Positions 13,101 to 25,876 of a stretch of DNA of 64,000 nucleotides are shown here, in pieces. The DNA comes from Callipepla californica brunnescens (taxonomy: Eukaryota; Chordata; Aves; Galliformes; Odontophoridae), in the NCBI GenBank assembly GCA_023055505.1, contig JALIRH010000008.1:6511775-6575774 (forward strand), written 5' to 3'. The position numbers and the translations under genes were made by a program. Below the pieces are notes generated by a model that saw nothing but the letters and a program-made list of their open reading frames with translations, searched no databases and was not told the DNA's origin. Within the stretch, counting starts at the first letter, position 1. Each line of letters opens with the position of its first letter.

Positions 13101-15879
13101 ATGTGTTTACTTTCATGTATCAGGCGTCTTTCTAAATCATTAAATTTTATTTTAATCTTAGGTCATTCTTGATAGAGTGAGCCAGTTTCTCATGGTATAA
13201 GTTGGCAGCTCTTCATAAAAGTAAGAGCACTGAAGTCAGTGGATCTTTCCATCATATACATGAGTTCTGCCTTATGCTTAGCTTGTGACACACCCTTGAA
13301 AGAAGAGATGATATGGAAAGGTAGAATGTATACAGGTAAATAGATTGTCATTTTGTGTGTATAGTATCAAGATGATGAAATTTGGGGCTATCCGTATTTC
13401 CGTACCTGAAAGAGAGTAAGTCAGGCTCTTTAACAAATAACCGTGCCAGCAAAAATTCTATGGTGGAGTCAAAGGATGCCTTCCTGACTCAAAGTCTAAA
13501 GATATGTAATGAACAGGAGTAAATGTAGAGAAAATTTGAGGACAGGCTATAACCAGATATATTTGTTTGATTGCTCTTCAGAACTGACGTTGATTTGTCA
13601 AAATGCCTTCTGATTTGCTTAGGAGAACAAATTAACTTAAATATAATTGAATATAATTGATGCTATTTCAGTGGATAACTGGAATTGCTTGACATTCAGT
13701 ACAAGATTTCTGTGTCTTGGAGAGGAAGCTATGGACACCTAAAAAGCTCTTATGTAAGCTATTTGGCATGGATTGCTTGCAAAGAAGTTTACCTCGCTTG
13801 ATGCTGATCAGTTGAAAAGGAGGCATGGATTATGTGTATAGTGACAGTTATCCACAAACTCAGAGAATAATACTGCTAACCCAAATTATAGGTCTTGCTG
13901 TTTTCTTGTCTAGAGTACACACTGTATACTGCAGTAGACACAAGCAACTACATGAAATGTTATGAAATTTTAGGAATTGCTACTCTGCACCTTTGCCTCA
14001 TCTTTAAAAATATTTTCAGCCATCTTTATTGGCTGTAATGCATCTTGGCTCCTGTGTGTGTTTATTCTCATCATAGGCAAGCGAAAAGATGGTGGACTTG
14101 GCATGTTGGCTTTAGGTGATAGATGGTGCAGATACATCAGCCTGGCTTGAAGTATCTGCTCAGCAATTCTGTGGTGGATGGAACGGAGAAAGGAAACTGT
14201 GAATACTCTTGTCATGTTACTGTCTAGCTTCCAAATGTATCTCAGATATGCCTATGAAAAGTGACAAGGGCTGACAAAGAAGCACATAATAGATTCTATA
14301 TCTGTAACTGTATATTACATTATTTTGACTCCTACCACTGCCCTGGAAGAACTGTTGTCTAATAATATACAGACTGGAATGGTTCACATTACATTAGTAA
14401 CAGACAAATGTTGCCTTTATTTTTTTTCTTAAGCCAGCTCCCACAAATCCTGTGCCTGAAAATTTGTGCAAGGTTTCAATCAATTCTTGTTATGGAATCA
14501 TGGCCAATCCTAATCCTTCTTTTTAAATAGCTCTATAAATTCCTGAACTGAGATGGAAAGAGTGGTGGTGGTGGAGGGTGGGCAGGAAACAGTAAAGTTG
14601 CTTAAATTAGCAACTTCTGGACTTTATGGTATTTTTGTGACACTTGATCACAGTGTAGCCAGAAGGTACAGCTCAAAACCAGCAGACTTGAATCTCACTA
14701 AATAAAGGACTAAAAATCAAGGCTAATTAGCTTTTCTTTGGGGAAGAAGGTGGAAAAAAAAATCTTTGCAAGCATGTTCTCCTTCAGGATAGGGCACGCT
14801 GAAATTTTTACTACCCGTAAACTAGTAAAAGAAGCTACACTAAAGGCCATCAATATAGGCCTTGCTGAGTAGGAAGGTTAAAGCTTATTTCCTTCTGTCT
14901 GAAGCAGATTGAACTTTTTTATTTTCTGATATTAGAGAAAATATAGATATGTCTGTGTCTCTTTTCAGCTAGCATGGTACTACAAAGTTCATTTGGGTTG
15001 CATGTAGGACCAAGTATCATCTTAGGAGGAGGACAGCATCTGAGCTGTATTGCTTTAGTTGGTCTACAAACTTACTTGAAATTTCCTGGGTTCCAAGGAG
15101 GTGATTATTCCTTCCTTACACTGACTACATTTTTGAGAATTATTCTATTTCTTGCTCAGCCTATATGATCTCGGGGAAACTCCTAATTTCTTACATCTCA
15201 CTTGTATATGGACCATTGATTGTGTTCCTTTTTTTTCTTTTTCCTTTTCTTTTTTTCCCTCCTAATTTCCCTGCATGAAGTAGTAAAAGTCAAAATAATG
15301 TTACCATTTTTGTCTGCATTTCATACCCTCCCTTGGAAGAATACCTAAGGCAAGAAGGCCTATTAGTCATATTAGTAGATTTGTGAATTTATGTGCAGTT
15401 TGCTATAAAGTCATCTTAAAACACAGTACCTGGGTATCTTTTCCATGGAAAAGGACCATGGGCAGAGAAGAGCTTGCTTCTGGACCGTGCATGAAATTCT
15501 ATGCCATTATTGCCACATGTTCTTATTTCTCACTTTGTATAATTGATTTTGATAGTGTGCATTATAAAGTCTGATTTCAATGTTTGTTACGTAAGGAATT
15601 CTGATGTGGAATTTATAATAATTCATAAGTTGTAGATGATTCCCATATATTCCAGAAACAAAGGGCCAATGGATTAAAACCCATTTGGTGATGTGAGTCT
15701 TGAAATACTTCAACTATGCTAAATTGTCTTTTCATTGCTTTTGTTAAACAAATACTGCTTCAAAAAGTAAAGCTCTCATCTACCTCCTGCTGAGCAGGTT
15801 TAAAAAACATTTTCCTCCTTTTCTCTCACGTCTTACTGTGCAAACTACATGGTTCTCCCCACTGTGATCTGTTTTGCAA
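13101..15879. other. Unique non-coding DNA
   Basis: No gene or transposon recognised. Contains a tandem 10-mer (ATATAATTGA twice, 13641-13660), a perfect 16-bp palindrome at 15438-15453, and a pyrimidine-rich stretch around 15224-15262. Confidence 0.55.
15438..15453. repeat. Perfect 16-bp palindrome
   Basis: CTTTTCCATGGAAAAG is its own reverse complement with no spacer. It contains two opposed TTTTCC half-sites of the kind bound by NFAT or Rel proteins. Function is not shown. Confidence 0.85.
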
Positions 15880-16388
15880 AAACAGCCTATTAATTGAGAA
15901 TGTTTTTCGGTATTGCCAAAAGGTCGCTACTATTAATTATGGAGAATATTCGTAATGAAGAAATCTTGCTTATAATGCAGTATATCCTGAATTGTCTAAT
16001 TTGTGTGCTGTAATAAGGCCAAGCCCACTTATTGATTAATCAATCTTTGTTGTCTGCTGATTATATCAGGAAGACTCCTAATGTAATGGGATATCATACA
16101 CGGTGTTGGCTCTGGCTCTGTATTACAAAACTATTTATTGCTAATATTTACAGTGGATTTATTTAACCTGTGGTGAAACAAGAGATGATTTTTTCGAGGG
16201 CATTGATTTGTAATGGTAATCTGGGAACTGGAAATTGAACCGTATTTGGATTTGAATTGTGAACAATAACACAACTGAGTAAGGCCACCAACAGGGATTT
16301 TTTTTTCTGTTTTAATGCCGTTTGTGAATCATTTTTAAATGTATTCTATTAAGCCTTAATGCTTTGCAATTAATACTGCGTTTTGGAT
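15880..16388. promoter_or_regulatory. TAAT-rich block, candidate enhancer
   Basis: About 500 bases dense in homeodomain-type cores (TAATTA/TTAAT/TAATTG), including a perfect 14-bp palindrome ATTGATTAATCAAT at 16031-16044. There is no repeat-family similarity and no long frame. The block ends where a mariner copy has inserted. Such composition is typical of developmental enhancers in gene deserts, but the assignment is inference without alignment. Confidence 0.25.
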
Positions 16389-16936
16389 ATATGAGGGCTG
16401 CTTCAAAAGTAGTGCCTCCCATTTGATTATGTTGGCCTATAACATTGGAGGAGGATGTTGGTGGTATGGCAGTAGAGAAGGACCCTTCCCACCCATATCC
16501 CATTACGTTTTGTTGCTGTGTGACAGATGGCAGCAGAGGGGCAGTCTGACCAGTTGACGTCTGATGCGGAAGGGCATATAAAGCGAAGGTGTAACACTGA
16601 GTTTCTCTATCTGGAAAATATGGCATCCATTGACATTTACTGATGTTTGATGAACGTTTGTGGAGACCAAATAGTGGACGTGAGCACAGTGAGGTAGTGG
16701 GTCGTGCGTTTCAGCGGTGATGGCAGCGAGAGTGGTTCAACTCCACTGGTGGAAGTTTTCATGAGCAGAGCATGCAGATTCATTGCTGATGAAAATGCAT
16801 ACCTAATGGTGGTAGGTGTTGCAAAATAGCATTTTGTAGCTGAGAATTCTCTCTGTTACGTAGCGTTATTGTGCTCTTTGTATCCATTGTAGTTTCCAAA
16901 AAAATAGAAGGCATTTTTTTTGGAGCAACCTACATA
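16389..16936 (+). mobile_element. Galluhop-type mariner, internally deleted copy 1
   Basis: A DNA transposon of about 545 bp. Imperfect terminal inverted repeats are visible: ATGAGGGCTGCTTCAAAAGT at the left and a GAAGGCATT...TTGGAGCAACCTACAT end at the right (about 23 of 31 positions pair), flanked by TA-rich DNA as expected for mariner TA insertion. Inside, broken frames read the N-terminal helix-turn-helix part of a mariner transposase (a DVSTVR-WVVRFS-type motif around 16676-16720). The catalytic DDD part is absent, so it cannot move on its own. Full Galluhop elements are over 1 kb, so this is an internal-deletion derivative. Confidence 0.85.
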
Positions 16937-17199
16937 TAGTGCCTGAATATAGTTGAGCAAAATAAAAGTAAGTGCCATAAAAACTGGTTTGGAATCAGTT
17001 CAAAGTGTTTTTCAGATTATATTTAAAGATCTAATATTTGGCTACTTCTTAGAATTATAGGAAGGAAACATGGCATATTAAACTGAGCATATTATAATTA
17101 ATTCATCTTCATATGTTTCATATATTCAGGGTTTTTATCTTGTAGCAAATCATAATGCGAATTTGTAAGGCACGGAGTATTGACAAGAGTTACATACAT

Positions 17200-17370
17200 A
17201 GATGATGCTGTAAGTTACGTTGTAATTATCATTATCTCTGTTGGCATGAATGCATCGTTTGCACTAAATAATTTGCCTTATTTTGCTCTGACTCCATGAT
17301 TCATTTGTGCTCTTTTGTACTGTAGTTGATGCAAATGAGCCACATTAAACTGCCCCCCTGCTCACTCTGT
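17200..17370. promoter_or_regulatory. Candidate octamer-containing regulatory block
   Basis: Contains the exact POU/Oct octamer ATGCAAAT (17329-17336), a TAATTATCATTATC stretch near 17221 and an ATGCATCGTTTGCA-type sequence near 17250. No repeat similarity. A POU/homeodomain enhancer is possible; this is inference from motif content only. Confidence 0.2.
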
Positions 17371-20300
17371 GCATGTTTAAGGATTTAAATTGTCTCAGAA
17401 ATCCATTATCACTCTAAGGCAGAAAGATGAAAAAATGTGTGAAAAACTCATAAACAGGTAGAAATTACAAGTTCTCTATAAAATAACTTTTGACAAGTGT
17501 GAAATATCTAAGATTTAAGCGGGAATTTGTGTTGAGATTCAAATAAAATAATGCTGCATTTCGAATTCAGGAGAAATAATGAACTACTGATGTTTAGTAT
17601 TAGTATATCAAAGCAATAATATTTTTCAAAGCTTGAGATTTTTCCAATAGATGAATACTAGATAATCATAGCATCTGCTGTTAGAATACTCAATAGGACC
17701 AGAAAATCAAAGAGAGACATGCAAGAACACAGAAATCATTTTCCGTTTATCCTTGCTTCAGTATTTAACATAGTGAGTTTAAGTGCCTTTCTTGTTGTAT
17801 AAAATGCTCGTAATGTGATTTGGCATGACACAGATCTCACCATGAGCAGTAAAATCAAAAGAATAAAAATGGACCCAAATTCTGCAAGTATTTATGCCCA
17901 CAGCTCCATTTGTATTACTTGTGCACTTTAAAATTTAACGTTATTTACTTGTACAAAGGGGGTTTTGAAAGTTAAGAACTTCAAAAATAGGACACTTTTT
18001 ATAAAACAGCAGTGCCACATATAAAAAGAAATGCCAGGCTCAACATCAACAACGTGCCGTGTCTGCAGTGCTTTCAAATTAGAAAACAATGTTTTTGCCA
18101 GAGGGGTACTTAAAAGTCACAGGTTCAGTTAATGCATCCATTGAGAATGAGAAAGTAACAGTTCTCTCTAAAAAATGTAATATGTATATTGATTCCCAGT
18201 GCATTCTGGAATGTTCATTCAACTTTTCTGGCCCTGGAAACATAATGTTCAACACATGGCCACCTGCAGTTTGTTTCATCGTGGTAAAATTTTTGCACCT
18301 TTCCCCAAGGAAAAGTTGAGATATCATAGATGCTTTCTGGTTTACACATGCTATGTAGATTATACCTTAAATATGTGACATGCAACCTAAACCCAGACAG
18401 ATTTTTGGCACGGATGCTGGCAACTTGAAAGGTATTATATCACAAATTTTAAACTCATTTATGTGGTCGTCACAATTTTTGAAAATACGGTCTATTTGCT
18501 TTGCAGCATCCAGTGTGCATCGCTGAATCAGTGCCAGCCAAAGGAAAACAAAACAGTTCTAAGTACTGACCCAGTCAGGGAACGTTGCAATGCTGTCTGA
18601 TTCCTTAATCCCAGGGAAACTGAAATGGTGTAAGTGCTGTACAGTTCTGTGTCATTATTGTTAAATCCAAGACCAAACATAAGCAACTCCATAGGGGAAA
18701 GAAATACTCTCATCAGTGAGTTTTTGCAATAAAGAATCAAAAAATGAAGTGGAATAATATCACCAAAATGCCCCACAGTGTGTTATTACCACAAGACTCC
18801 TTCAGTGTTTAAGTGCGGACATAAAATGTACACATGTAATACAATGCTTAGCCTTTTTTATAAACAGTTCTCCAAAACACCCTTAAAAAATAATGAAATG
18901 TGACTTCCATAGCCAAAGCGCTATAAAAGTCAGTTTCTTAAACATTACTAAAACATGAAAAAACGATGCTTTTTATGACACGTATAGAAGTCCTCACAAT
19001 TCCTTTAAGCAAAGAACTGGAATTTCTTTGAAGCTGTTGTCTGCATTATCATAAAGAGAAATAGAACCCATTGCCATAGTATATACTTGTGTATAATGAT
19101 TAGAGTGACATTTTCCTAGCATTATTGCAACTGTTATACCATACACAGTTCCATTGGACCTTTGTGTCTTACTGCACTAACAAGAACGCGTTCGTTGTTC
19201 TGTGAGGGCCTCTGCCTAAGACTTTCAGTAATTAAATGCAGCTCCTTGAATCTCGTGACTATAGAGGCAAAGTATGCTGACATAAAGCAACTTGCTGAAA
19301 TGGATGTCTCTCTGCATATGTATGCATATGGAAGAATGTACGTACAGCCTGATTTTACACTGATAAAGGAAGTTGGTTACTTAAGGAAAGTTCTTCGATA
19401 AAGATGAATAATGTCATACTCAGGCAGTCAGGTTCTCCTCTTCTGGAATTACTTGCAAGACTAATGAGGGGCAGTCAGCCTGCTGTTCTTAATGAATTCC
19501 AGTGTAGGTGGGAGGGAAGTCAGACTCATCAGTGAATACTTACATATGAACAAAAACTGAGAGGCATGTATACAGTAATCAGCTATGAATTCTCTAATGT
19601 ACCTTGTACTTGCTTTACTTTTACATTTTGTACTCTTCACTGTGAGGTATCACTGGTGAGAAAATAATGTTCTGCAAACTCTGCCTTTTGGCTACTGTGA
19701 AGCCGTTTATTTGATTGATTTATTTTTATAGTATCAAGTGGATGATCTTGATAGTAGAGAAGTCACATACACGTGGTTGTGTTTCAGAGGTTCTCATGGG
19801 CTGCTGCATGGATAGCAAGATATTGCTACTGTACAGTGTGCTGAGGATGGCATATATAGGTGCTGTATAGGTGGACAAATACTAATAATATTCACATTCA
19901 ACAGTATCCCACTGTAAAGATGAGAATGAACTTAGATAATTCTTTGGATTGTACCAAATCAAGAGCGCAGTGACAAAAATAGAGATGAGCTCTCTCCACT
20001 ATGCAAAGGGCACATGCTAGGGAAAGACGTCCACAAGATTCTGAAAGGATTTTACTGCAAATTTCTACATGTCTTGCAACAATGTCTTGATGATGCTTAC
20101 TTATACTGTGAATGGAGGACTTCCCCTCACTTCCGCATTGTTATCTTAACTATATTCAGGAAGACAGTTGAAGTCTGGTCTCCTAACTGACCTTGATGTT
20201 GTAAGTCTATAAGTTCCTGAAATACAGTTTATCAGTGTTAAAGCTTAGGAAGGGAGCTTTGTTTAATATTTTTCTTTCTTTTTAGACAAGCTGTAAAAGC

Positions 20301-22330
20301 TGGATCCAAATGAAGTAGTTTAACGCAAGTAATTTAAAATCTTCCAAATACACTGGGAGAAAAGTTACTATCCATTTGGTTAATGTCTGCATGGGCAGAA
20401 GAAATATGCTCATTTCTTCACAATAGTACCATAAAGATACTACAAAGATAATAGCAAAAAGGGAAAAAAAAGATACTTTTCCTATTCCTTACAGCCCTAA
20501 AAAGTTGCGTAATGTGACATTGCAAAAGAACATAAAGTTTCTATGGGGAAGGAAAGATAGCTGCTTTAAGCTGAACATCATATTGGAACAAATTACAGAA
20601 AAGTTACGATATCTGGAAAGTCAAGAGAAGAAAAAGAGCATATTATATTTTCAGGCTTCAGATTCATGATGCAAGGCAATAAATGTACTGTAGTGAAATA
20701 TTAATCAGTAGGCAATTCATAAAAAGGTACCTAGGCGGTGGAACAGTTTTTAAAAAGCAATTGACAATCACTATACTGCATGGTCTCCAGAACAGTATCT
20801 TTGTCTCTATAAGTAGAGAATGTGTATCTGTATACTGCTGAGGAGCTTATGAAGTAGAGTCTGAGATCTGACTTGCTCATCTTGGGTTTTGTGTGTCCTG
20901 ATGAAGAATTTCCTATAAAGTATTCATGGATTGAGAGAGCATGAGATGAAACCTATTTTGACCTGGAATTATAATTTCTTTTTTTTTGAGAAGAGTTAGT
21001 TAAAGCTAAATGCCACAGGAGATTATTGGAACCATACTTAAACTTGACAGCTTTTGATGTGACAAGCTCAGGCTGCTGTCTTATTTTTTTTTTCTGATTC
21101 ATCCTGATAAAGCCTCAGCAAAGAAAGTTGTAAGTCAGATCTGAACAAACAGTCGTAATAGATTTATTGATCTGCTTTGTCAATACCTTTGGACAACTCC
21201 TGAAAGAACTCTAATTATCTTAGAAAACAAAGTCTTTGCAAATGGCAATTGAATGATTGATTAGTTGCCACTCTTTTACCTTGTGGTCTGAAACATGTTG
21301 CTAAGAACTGTAATTCTGAAGTTCAGCCATTTGCAAGAGGCTTTTGAGCATGGATTTTTGTTACAGAACAGATCCTCAAGCTCCATAAACTTCTAGAAGC
21401 TGAAGATTTTTAGTATTTCCTCTTTGTTGTATATAGAAATTAAGTTCAGAAGGCTTTATTACTGAAGAGCTACATAGTGAGTGTCCTGGTACAGCCAGGC
21501 ACAAGCTTACTACATGGCTTTGAAGAACAGAATTTTTTCTACACTACAAATTTTTTCTTTAGCGGCAGTGAGAAAGGAAACCAATGTTTTTGGAAGAAAT
21601 AAAAAAAAAAAAAAAGAGTAACTATTATTTACCAATCATTTGGTGGTGAAGGCAGATTTCAGAGCCATACGTAAGTGGGTGCAACACTGTTTTATTGAAT
21701 GAAGACTAATAGGAAAGAAAATGTAATTACTAGGACTCCATGGAGGTGTTCAGGCATAGAAAGGGATGCTTACATGTCTATCTTTATGAAAGCATTTGAT
21801 CCAGGTACTCAAGGAATTACAACGGTCCAATCAAGTAAAATACAACTGCATCTTATGATAACTTTTTAGAACTGCAAGAGAAGGAATGTTTATACACAAT
21901 GTAGTGCTTTTCTGACGAGCCCATTAACTCTTAGTCTCAAACAAGAAAAGCTTCAACACTGCCTGCAAAACTTTTCCCCAGAATTCACTCCTTATATTCC
22001 TATTAAATCCTTCTTAATTGAAAAGATTGTGTGATCGACATAGCTAACAGCTATAAAAGGGACATCTGTGCCCTATGCATGTCATCTCTATGCATGAGAG
22101 CTCTCCAAACCTCCTTCCTTCTTAGATCAATGGCAAAAAAACCCCAAACTTATCTGTATTGTATATAAGGTAAACAAAATTGTGGGGCTGGACTGGCACA
22201 AGTGCTGGAGTAAGGTGGGGAACTAAGAGCAGCAGTGCCTGGGGCCTTAATAAAACCATCTTAAGAAAGAGAACTAACTGATTATGGCTATGCTAGACAT
22301 TTGTTTATTTTTGACAGATATAAACCACTG

Positions 22331-22354
22331 ATTTATTTATTTATTTATTTATTT
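22331..22354 (+). repeat. (ATTT)6 microsatellite
   Basis: Six exact ATTT units. Confidence 0.95.
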
Positions 22355-22430
22355 GATGTAAAGCCTGATTTTAGAAAAGAGCTAGCATGTAAACTGAAAT
22401 TTTTTTAGCAACATCAAATCTGGTTTTGTC

Positions 22431-23770
22431 TCCGTGTCTCAGTGTCAGCACTAACCCTGTCAGTGGTGCAATAAACTCAGTTTAGCTGCGTGTAATCTAT
22501 TTACAAACAGCAGCATTGCACTCCTTGATTTGTATGTCCTTTTAATTTCTCCATCCCTGCTGTGTCTCCCTCTGTTGCACCACGACATGAGGATGATTAA
22601 CCTCCAGCAGTTTATCAGCCCAAGATTCATGGCTGTGGCAGTGCAAGGAGCTGTCCTGGTCTAACTGTAGTGCAAGCTGAGGCCCAGGAGCTGTGTTTCT
22701 GCCCTTCAGGTTCAAAGCTCTTCCTTCCTTACTCACAACAGCTAGGAACGTGCCTAAATCTGCAGAATAAATTCTCAGTAATGGCAACCCCATCCTGTGC
22801 TCGTTATTGAATGGATGGGTAAAGGGACCCCCAGACGAGCTGGGAAGGCTGCCTGGCCACAGGAGAGCTGTTTTCCTCCTCCGTACTCAAGTAAAATACT
22901 GCTGGGCTTGCATTAGGGCAAGCTCATCCCCCCACAGCCTCTGGGGGAAATGGTAAAACACATACAGAAGCATATTGCCACCTGCCCTGCGTGGAAGGAG
23001 AGTTGTGGGGCTGGGTTTAATGCGAGGTTCTGGAACCTTCTCTGGAGCGGCCCCCCACCTCAGGGGTCAGCTGCCAGAGGAGCCCGCAGGTGCAGCCTGA
23101 GGTGATGCCAGCAGTCACTCCCAGACACTGGAACCCGGGTGAAACTGTTCTGGGTACCTGGGCTGTCCCAGTGCAGGGAGATGGTCAGTCCAGCATGATC
23201 CTTGCATAGTTGCTTTTCTTGCATAGATCCTTTAATAGTTGTTGCATTGTTTTTCCTCTGAGAGTTGCTTTGTGCTCTTGTGCAGTACTGGGCACTGTGC
23301 AGTGGCTTTCCATCCATGTTTTTTATTAAGGAACTGTGCAAGAACAGTGCTTTGAGGGTAACGCAGAAGCAGTCATTTTAAAATGCACGGCTCTTGCCCT
23401 TTCAGGTTTAACATCTTTTATTATGTGGGGATAGAAAAAGGCACCAGTGCAACAGCCCAGGTCCTTGTGTGTGACCGAGGCAGCAAAGCACTCACATCGC
23501 TTTGTGCTGCCCCTGAAGGGCAGAGCGGCCTTCAGGTGCTGAGGGCTGCCCCAGCTGCCTGGCCTGCCTGCTTCTGCCCGCAGGGTCTGCAGGGGCAGGG
23601 GCCATGTCAAACATGGGCATCTTGGAAGTGCATAGGGAGAGGAAGAAAGAGAAACTCCCACCGCCCCAGTGTGCTGGTAAGGAAAGAAAACACCATGGGG
23701 CTGCTGAAATATTCACAGAGGATTAGCACAAAGTTACTGTGTTTAGCACAGGTGTTTCTGTAGCTGTGAT
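22431..23770. other. GC-richer patch in AT-rich surroundings
   Basis: Base composition rises visibly here (G/C runs such as GCGGCCCCCCACC near 23047 and GGGGCAGGGGCCATG near 23593), and stop codons thin out, so frames of 80-126 codons appear on both strands. None shows a recognisable domain, and the overlapping frames on opposite strands argue for composition rather than coding. No LTR or CR1 similarity was recognised, and CpG is not obviously abundant. It could be a relic of an unidentified repeat, an exon of a non-coding transcript or a regulatory region. Confidence 0.35.
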
Positions 23771-25679
23771 ACATTAGGAAAATTTACAATATTCAGTGAC
23801 TCATACTTTCTCACATGTAGTATGGTGGTTTATTTTACTGGGCTAGAGCACAGAGTGAGGAGGAACACCTGCTGCTGTTTTGCTGTTTTGGTTTTCCTGC
23901 AGTGTCTAAACTTTGTAAGCTTTTGTTTAACCTAGGTGTGTTTTTTTTTTTGTTTGTTTTTGTTTTTCCCTCTCCATGAGTACACTAAAATAAAACATGT
24001 TAACACATTGTTTATAAGGGAACACATCTCACTAGAGACATCTAGGAATAGTGTATTGTTTGCCTGTGTGGAATTGCATACTATAAGCCACTATCCCTAG
24101 GAAAATCACAAACCTAGATTGCAATAGATCTGCAATATCTGTTTCTTTCTCATGATGCTCAATTCAGCAAGGGGATCTGAAAAGTGGTAGAGCTTGTTGC
24201 ATGTGTTTGTGTGCACTGTGCTTCTTGTCTCCCTAAGTTTGTCAATCAAGTGGTAATTTTTATAGCTTAGAAAATATTCCGGTGAAGCTGATCTATGCTT
24301 GTATTAACTCTAAATAAGATTGAGCCCTGTTTTAAGATGGAATTTTTTTCCATGGAATTCTGAGGAGGTACCTGACGTAGTAGTGTGTATGCACAAGCAT
24401 TTCTAATGCAAGGGTAACCCCTGTATACCTTCTCCACATTTTCCCCACTCAGCCTATCAGGAAGAGGATAGATCTTGGACAGCCTAGTTGTGCGTTCTGA
24501 ATGGAAGAAAAGGGAGCTATAGATCTCACAGCTCTTAGGATCCACCTAACAGTGTGTCCTCTAGTAGGCATATCTTGCAAGCATGCTATTTCTACCATAT
24601 TATAAATTCAAAAAGGTAACTATCTCCTCTAGAAAACAACACTGCATTTTTTTTTGCGAAGGATTGTATAGCAAGAACTTGAGATTAGACTTTCAGAAGA
24701 CTTTGGCTTTGCATTAAGCATCTAGATGACTAAATTTTCAGACCAGATCTGTACACTGTGTATTGCATTTCCTTTTAAAATGTTATCAGAAGTGTCTGCT
24801 GCAATGTTCTGTAAGGTTCCATATGTTCCATACCAGTCCCACTGCAGAGGAATAGCTAAAAATGATTCTTTATGCTGCTAATGATTTCAGTGTTGATATT
24901 GAATGAGTATATAACTCGTTTGTCATTGTAAGGATATCAGTAAAACATTAAAGAACAAAAACAGAATGCTGTAGAAATTGGTGCAGATGATTAAGACTGA
25001 TCATCTTGATGCTTAAAATGAATAGAGATAGATTCTTACCCTTCAGTATAATTAATAATTAATCTCTACAAAGGAAATGGTGTGTTTTACTGATAAGTTC
25101 CTAAAAGGGTGCAGGATGGTACAGAAGCGGCTAAAGGTATTCTCTGCTGCGTGAGTTTGCTGCTGCATAAGGGAATGAAAAAGAAAGAGATCAAAAGTAA
25201 GGAACCAGCTTGTCACTCTGTGTTCCAGTGGGGTTTTGAGGGCTGACATTAAGAAAAAAAAATGAACTGCATTACTAGAACTTGTCAACCGAACAATTTG
25301 ATCTTGAAATCTCTAAAGCTCCACAGTGCATTTCTAAGAATAAAACTAATTTTGGTGGCCAGCTGTAACTTGATGACTTTGTATTTGCATTGTTTCCTCT
25401 ACTCCTCCCCTACTTTCTTTGTTAAAACCCTTCCTTATTAAATTACCATTTATGTTGTAGAAGGAACATAGTAAAAAAAAACAGAATTCACTCTGTGGGT
25501 GAGTTGCTGTAGCAACATTATCTTTAGAATTCCCTGTATTGTGTGCTTGATCTTTCAACTTTTTCCATCTGATACACTGTATAAGAATGTACATTGTATG
25601 ATGATTTTGTATTGTCTTTGAATATAAATATTTGATGATGAGCCTTAAAACATAACACCTTCAAACAAAAGGGGAGCTT
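23771..25679. other. Unique non-coding DNA
   Basis: A T/TTTG-rich stretch lies at about 23939-23970. No gene, LTR or LINE similarity was recognised. Confidence 0.55.
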
Positions 25680-25876
25680 GAATCATCAAATGGCTTCGGT
25701 TGGAAGGGACCCAAAGGATCAAGCTTGAGCCTCCAGCCTCCAGATGTGGTACTAGACCAGGTTGCCCAGGGCTCCCAACCTGATCTTGACCACCTTGAGG
25801 GATGGCCTGTTCCAGTGGCTCTCCACTCTCTCTGTGAAGAACTTCTCCCTGACATCTAGTCTAAACCTTCCCTCCT
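25680..25876 (-). mobile_element. CR1 LINE 3' end
   Basis: Reverse complement of the avian CR1 3' end: GAATCATCAAATGGCTTCGG (remnant of the terminal octamer repeat), GGTTGGAAGGGACCC, then a CACC-TTGAGGGATGGCCTGTTC segment and GAAGAACTTCTCCCTGACAT running to about 25876. A typical 5'-truncated CR1 copy of about 200 bp; the preserved 3' tail marks the priming end. Non-coding. Confidence 0.9.

Larger units (their letters stand above)
16937..22430. other. Unique non-coding DNA
   Basis: No gene or transposon recognised. It includes a perfect octamer ATGCAAAT at 17329-17336 and an (ATTT)6 microsatellite at 22331-22354. At 18079-18327 both strands are open for about 80 codons, but without domains or convincing splice context. 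An A-run of roughly 15 sits at 21600-21615. Confidence 0.5.

Noticed and set aside
18079..18327. Both strands open for about 80 codons, considered as an exon
   Set aside because: No domain and no convincing splice pair; simultaneous openness on both strands suggests chance.
23383..23763. A 126-codon plus-strand frame in the GC-richer patch
   Set aside because: Overlapping frames on the opposite strand are equally open, which points to base composition rather than coding.
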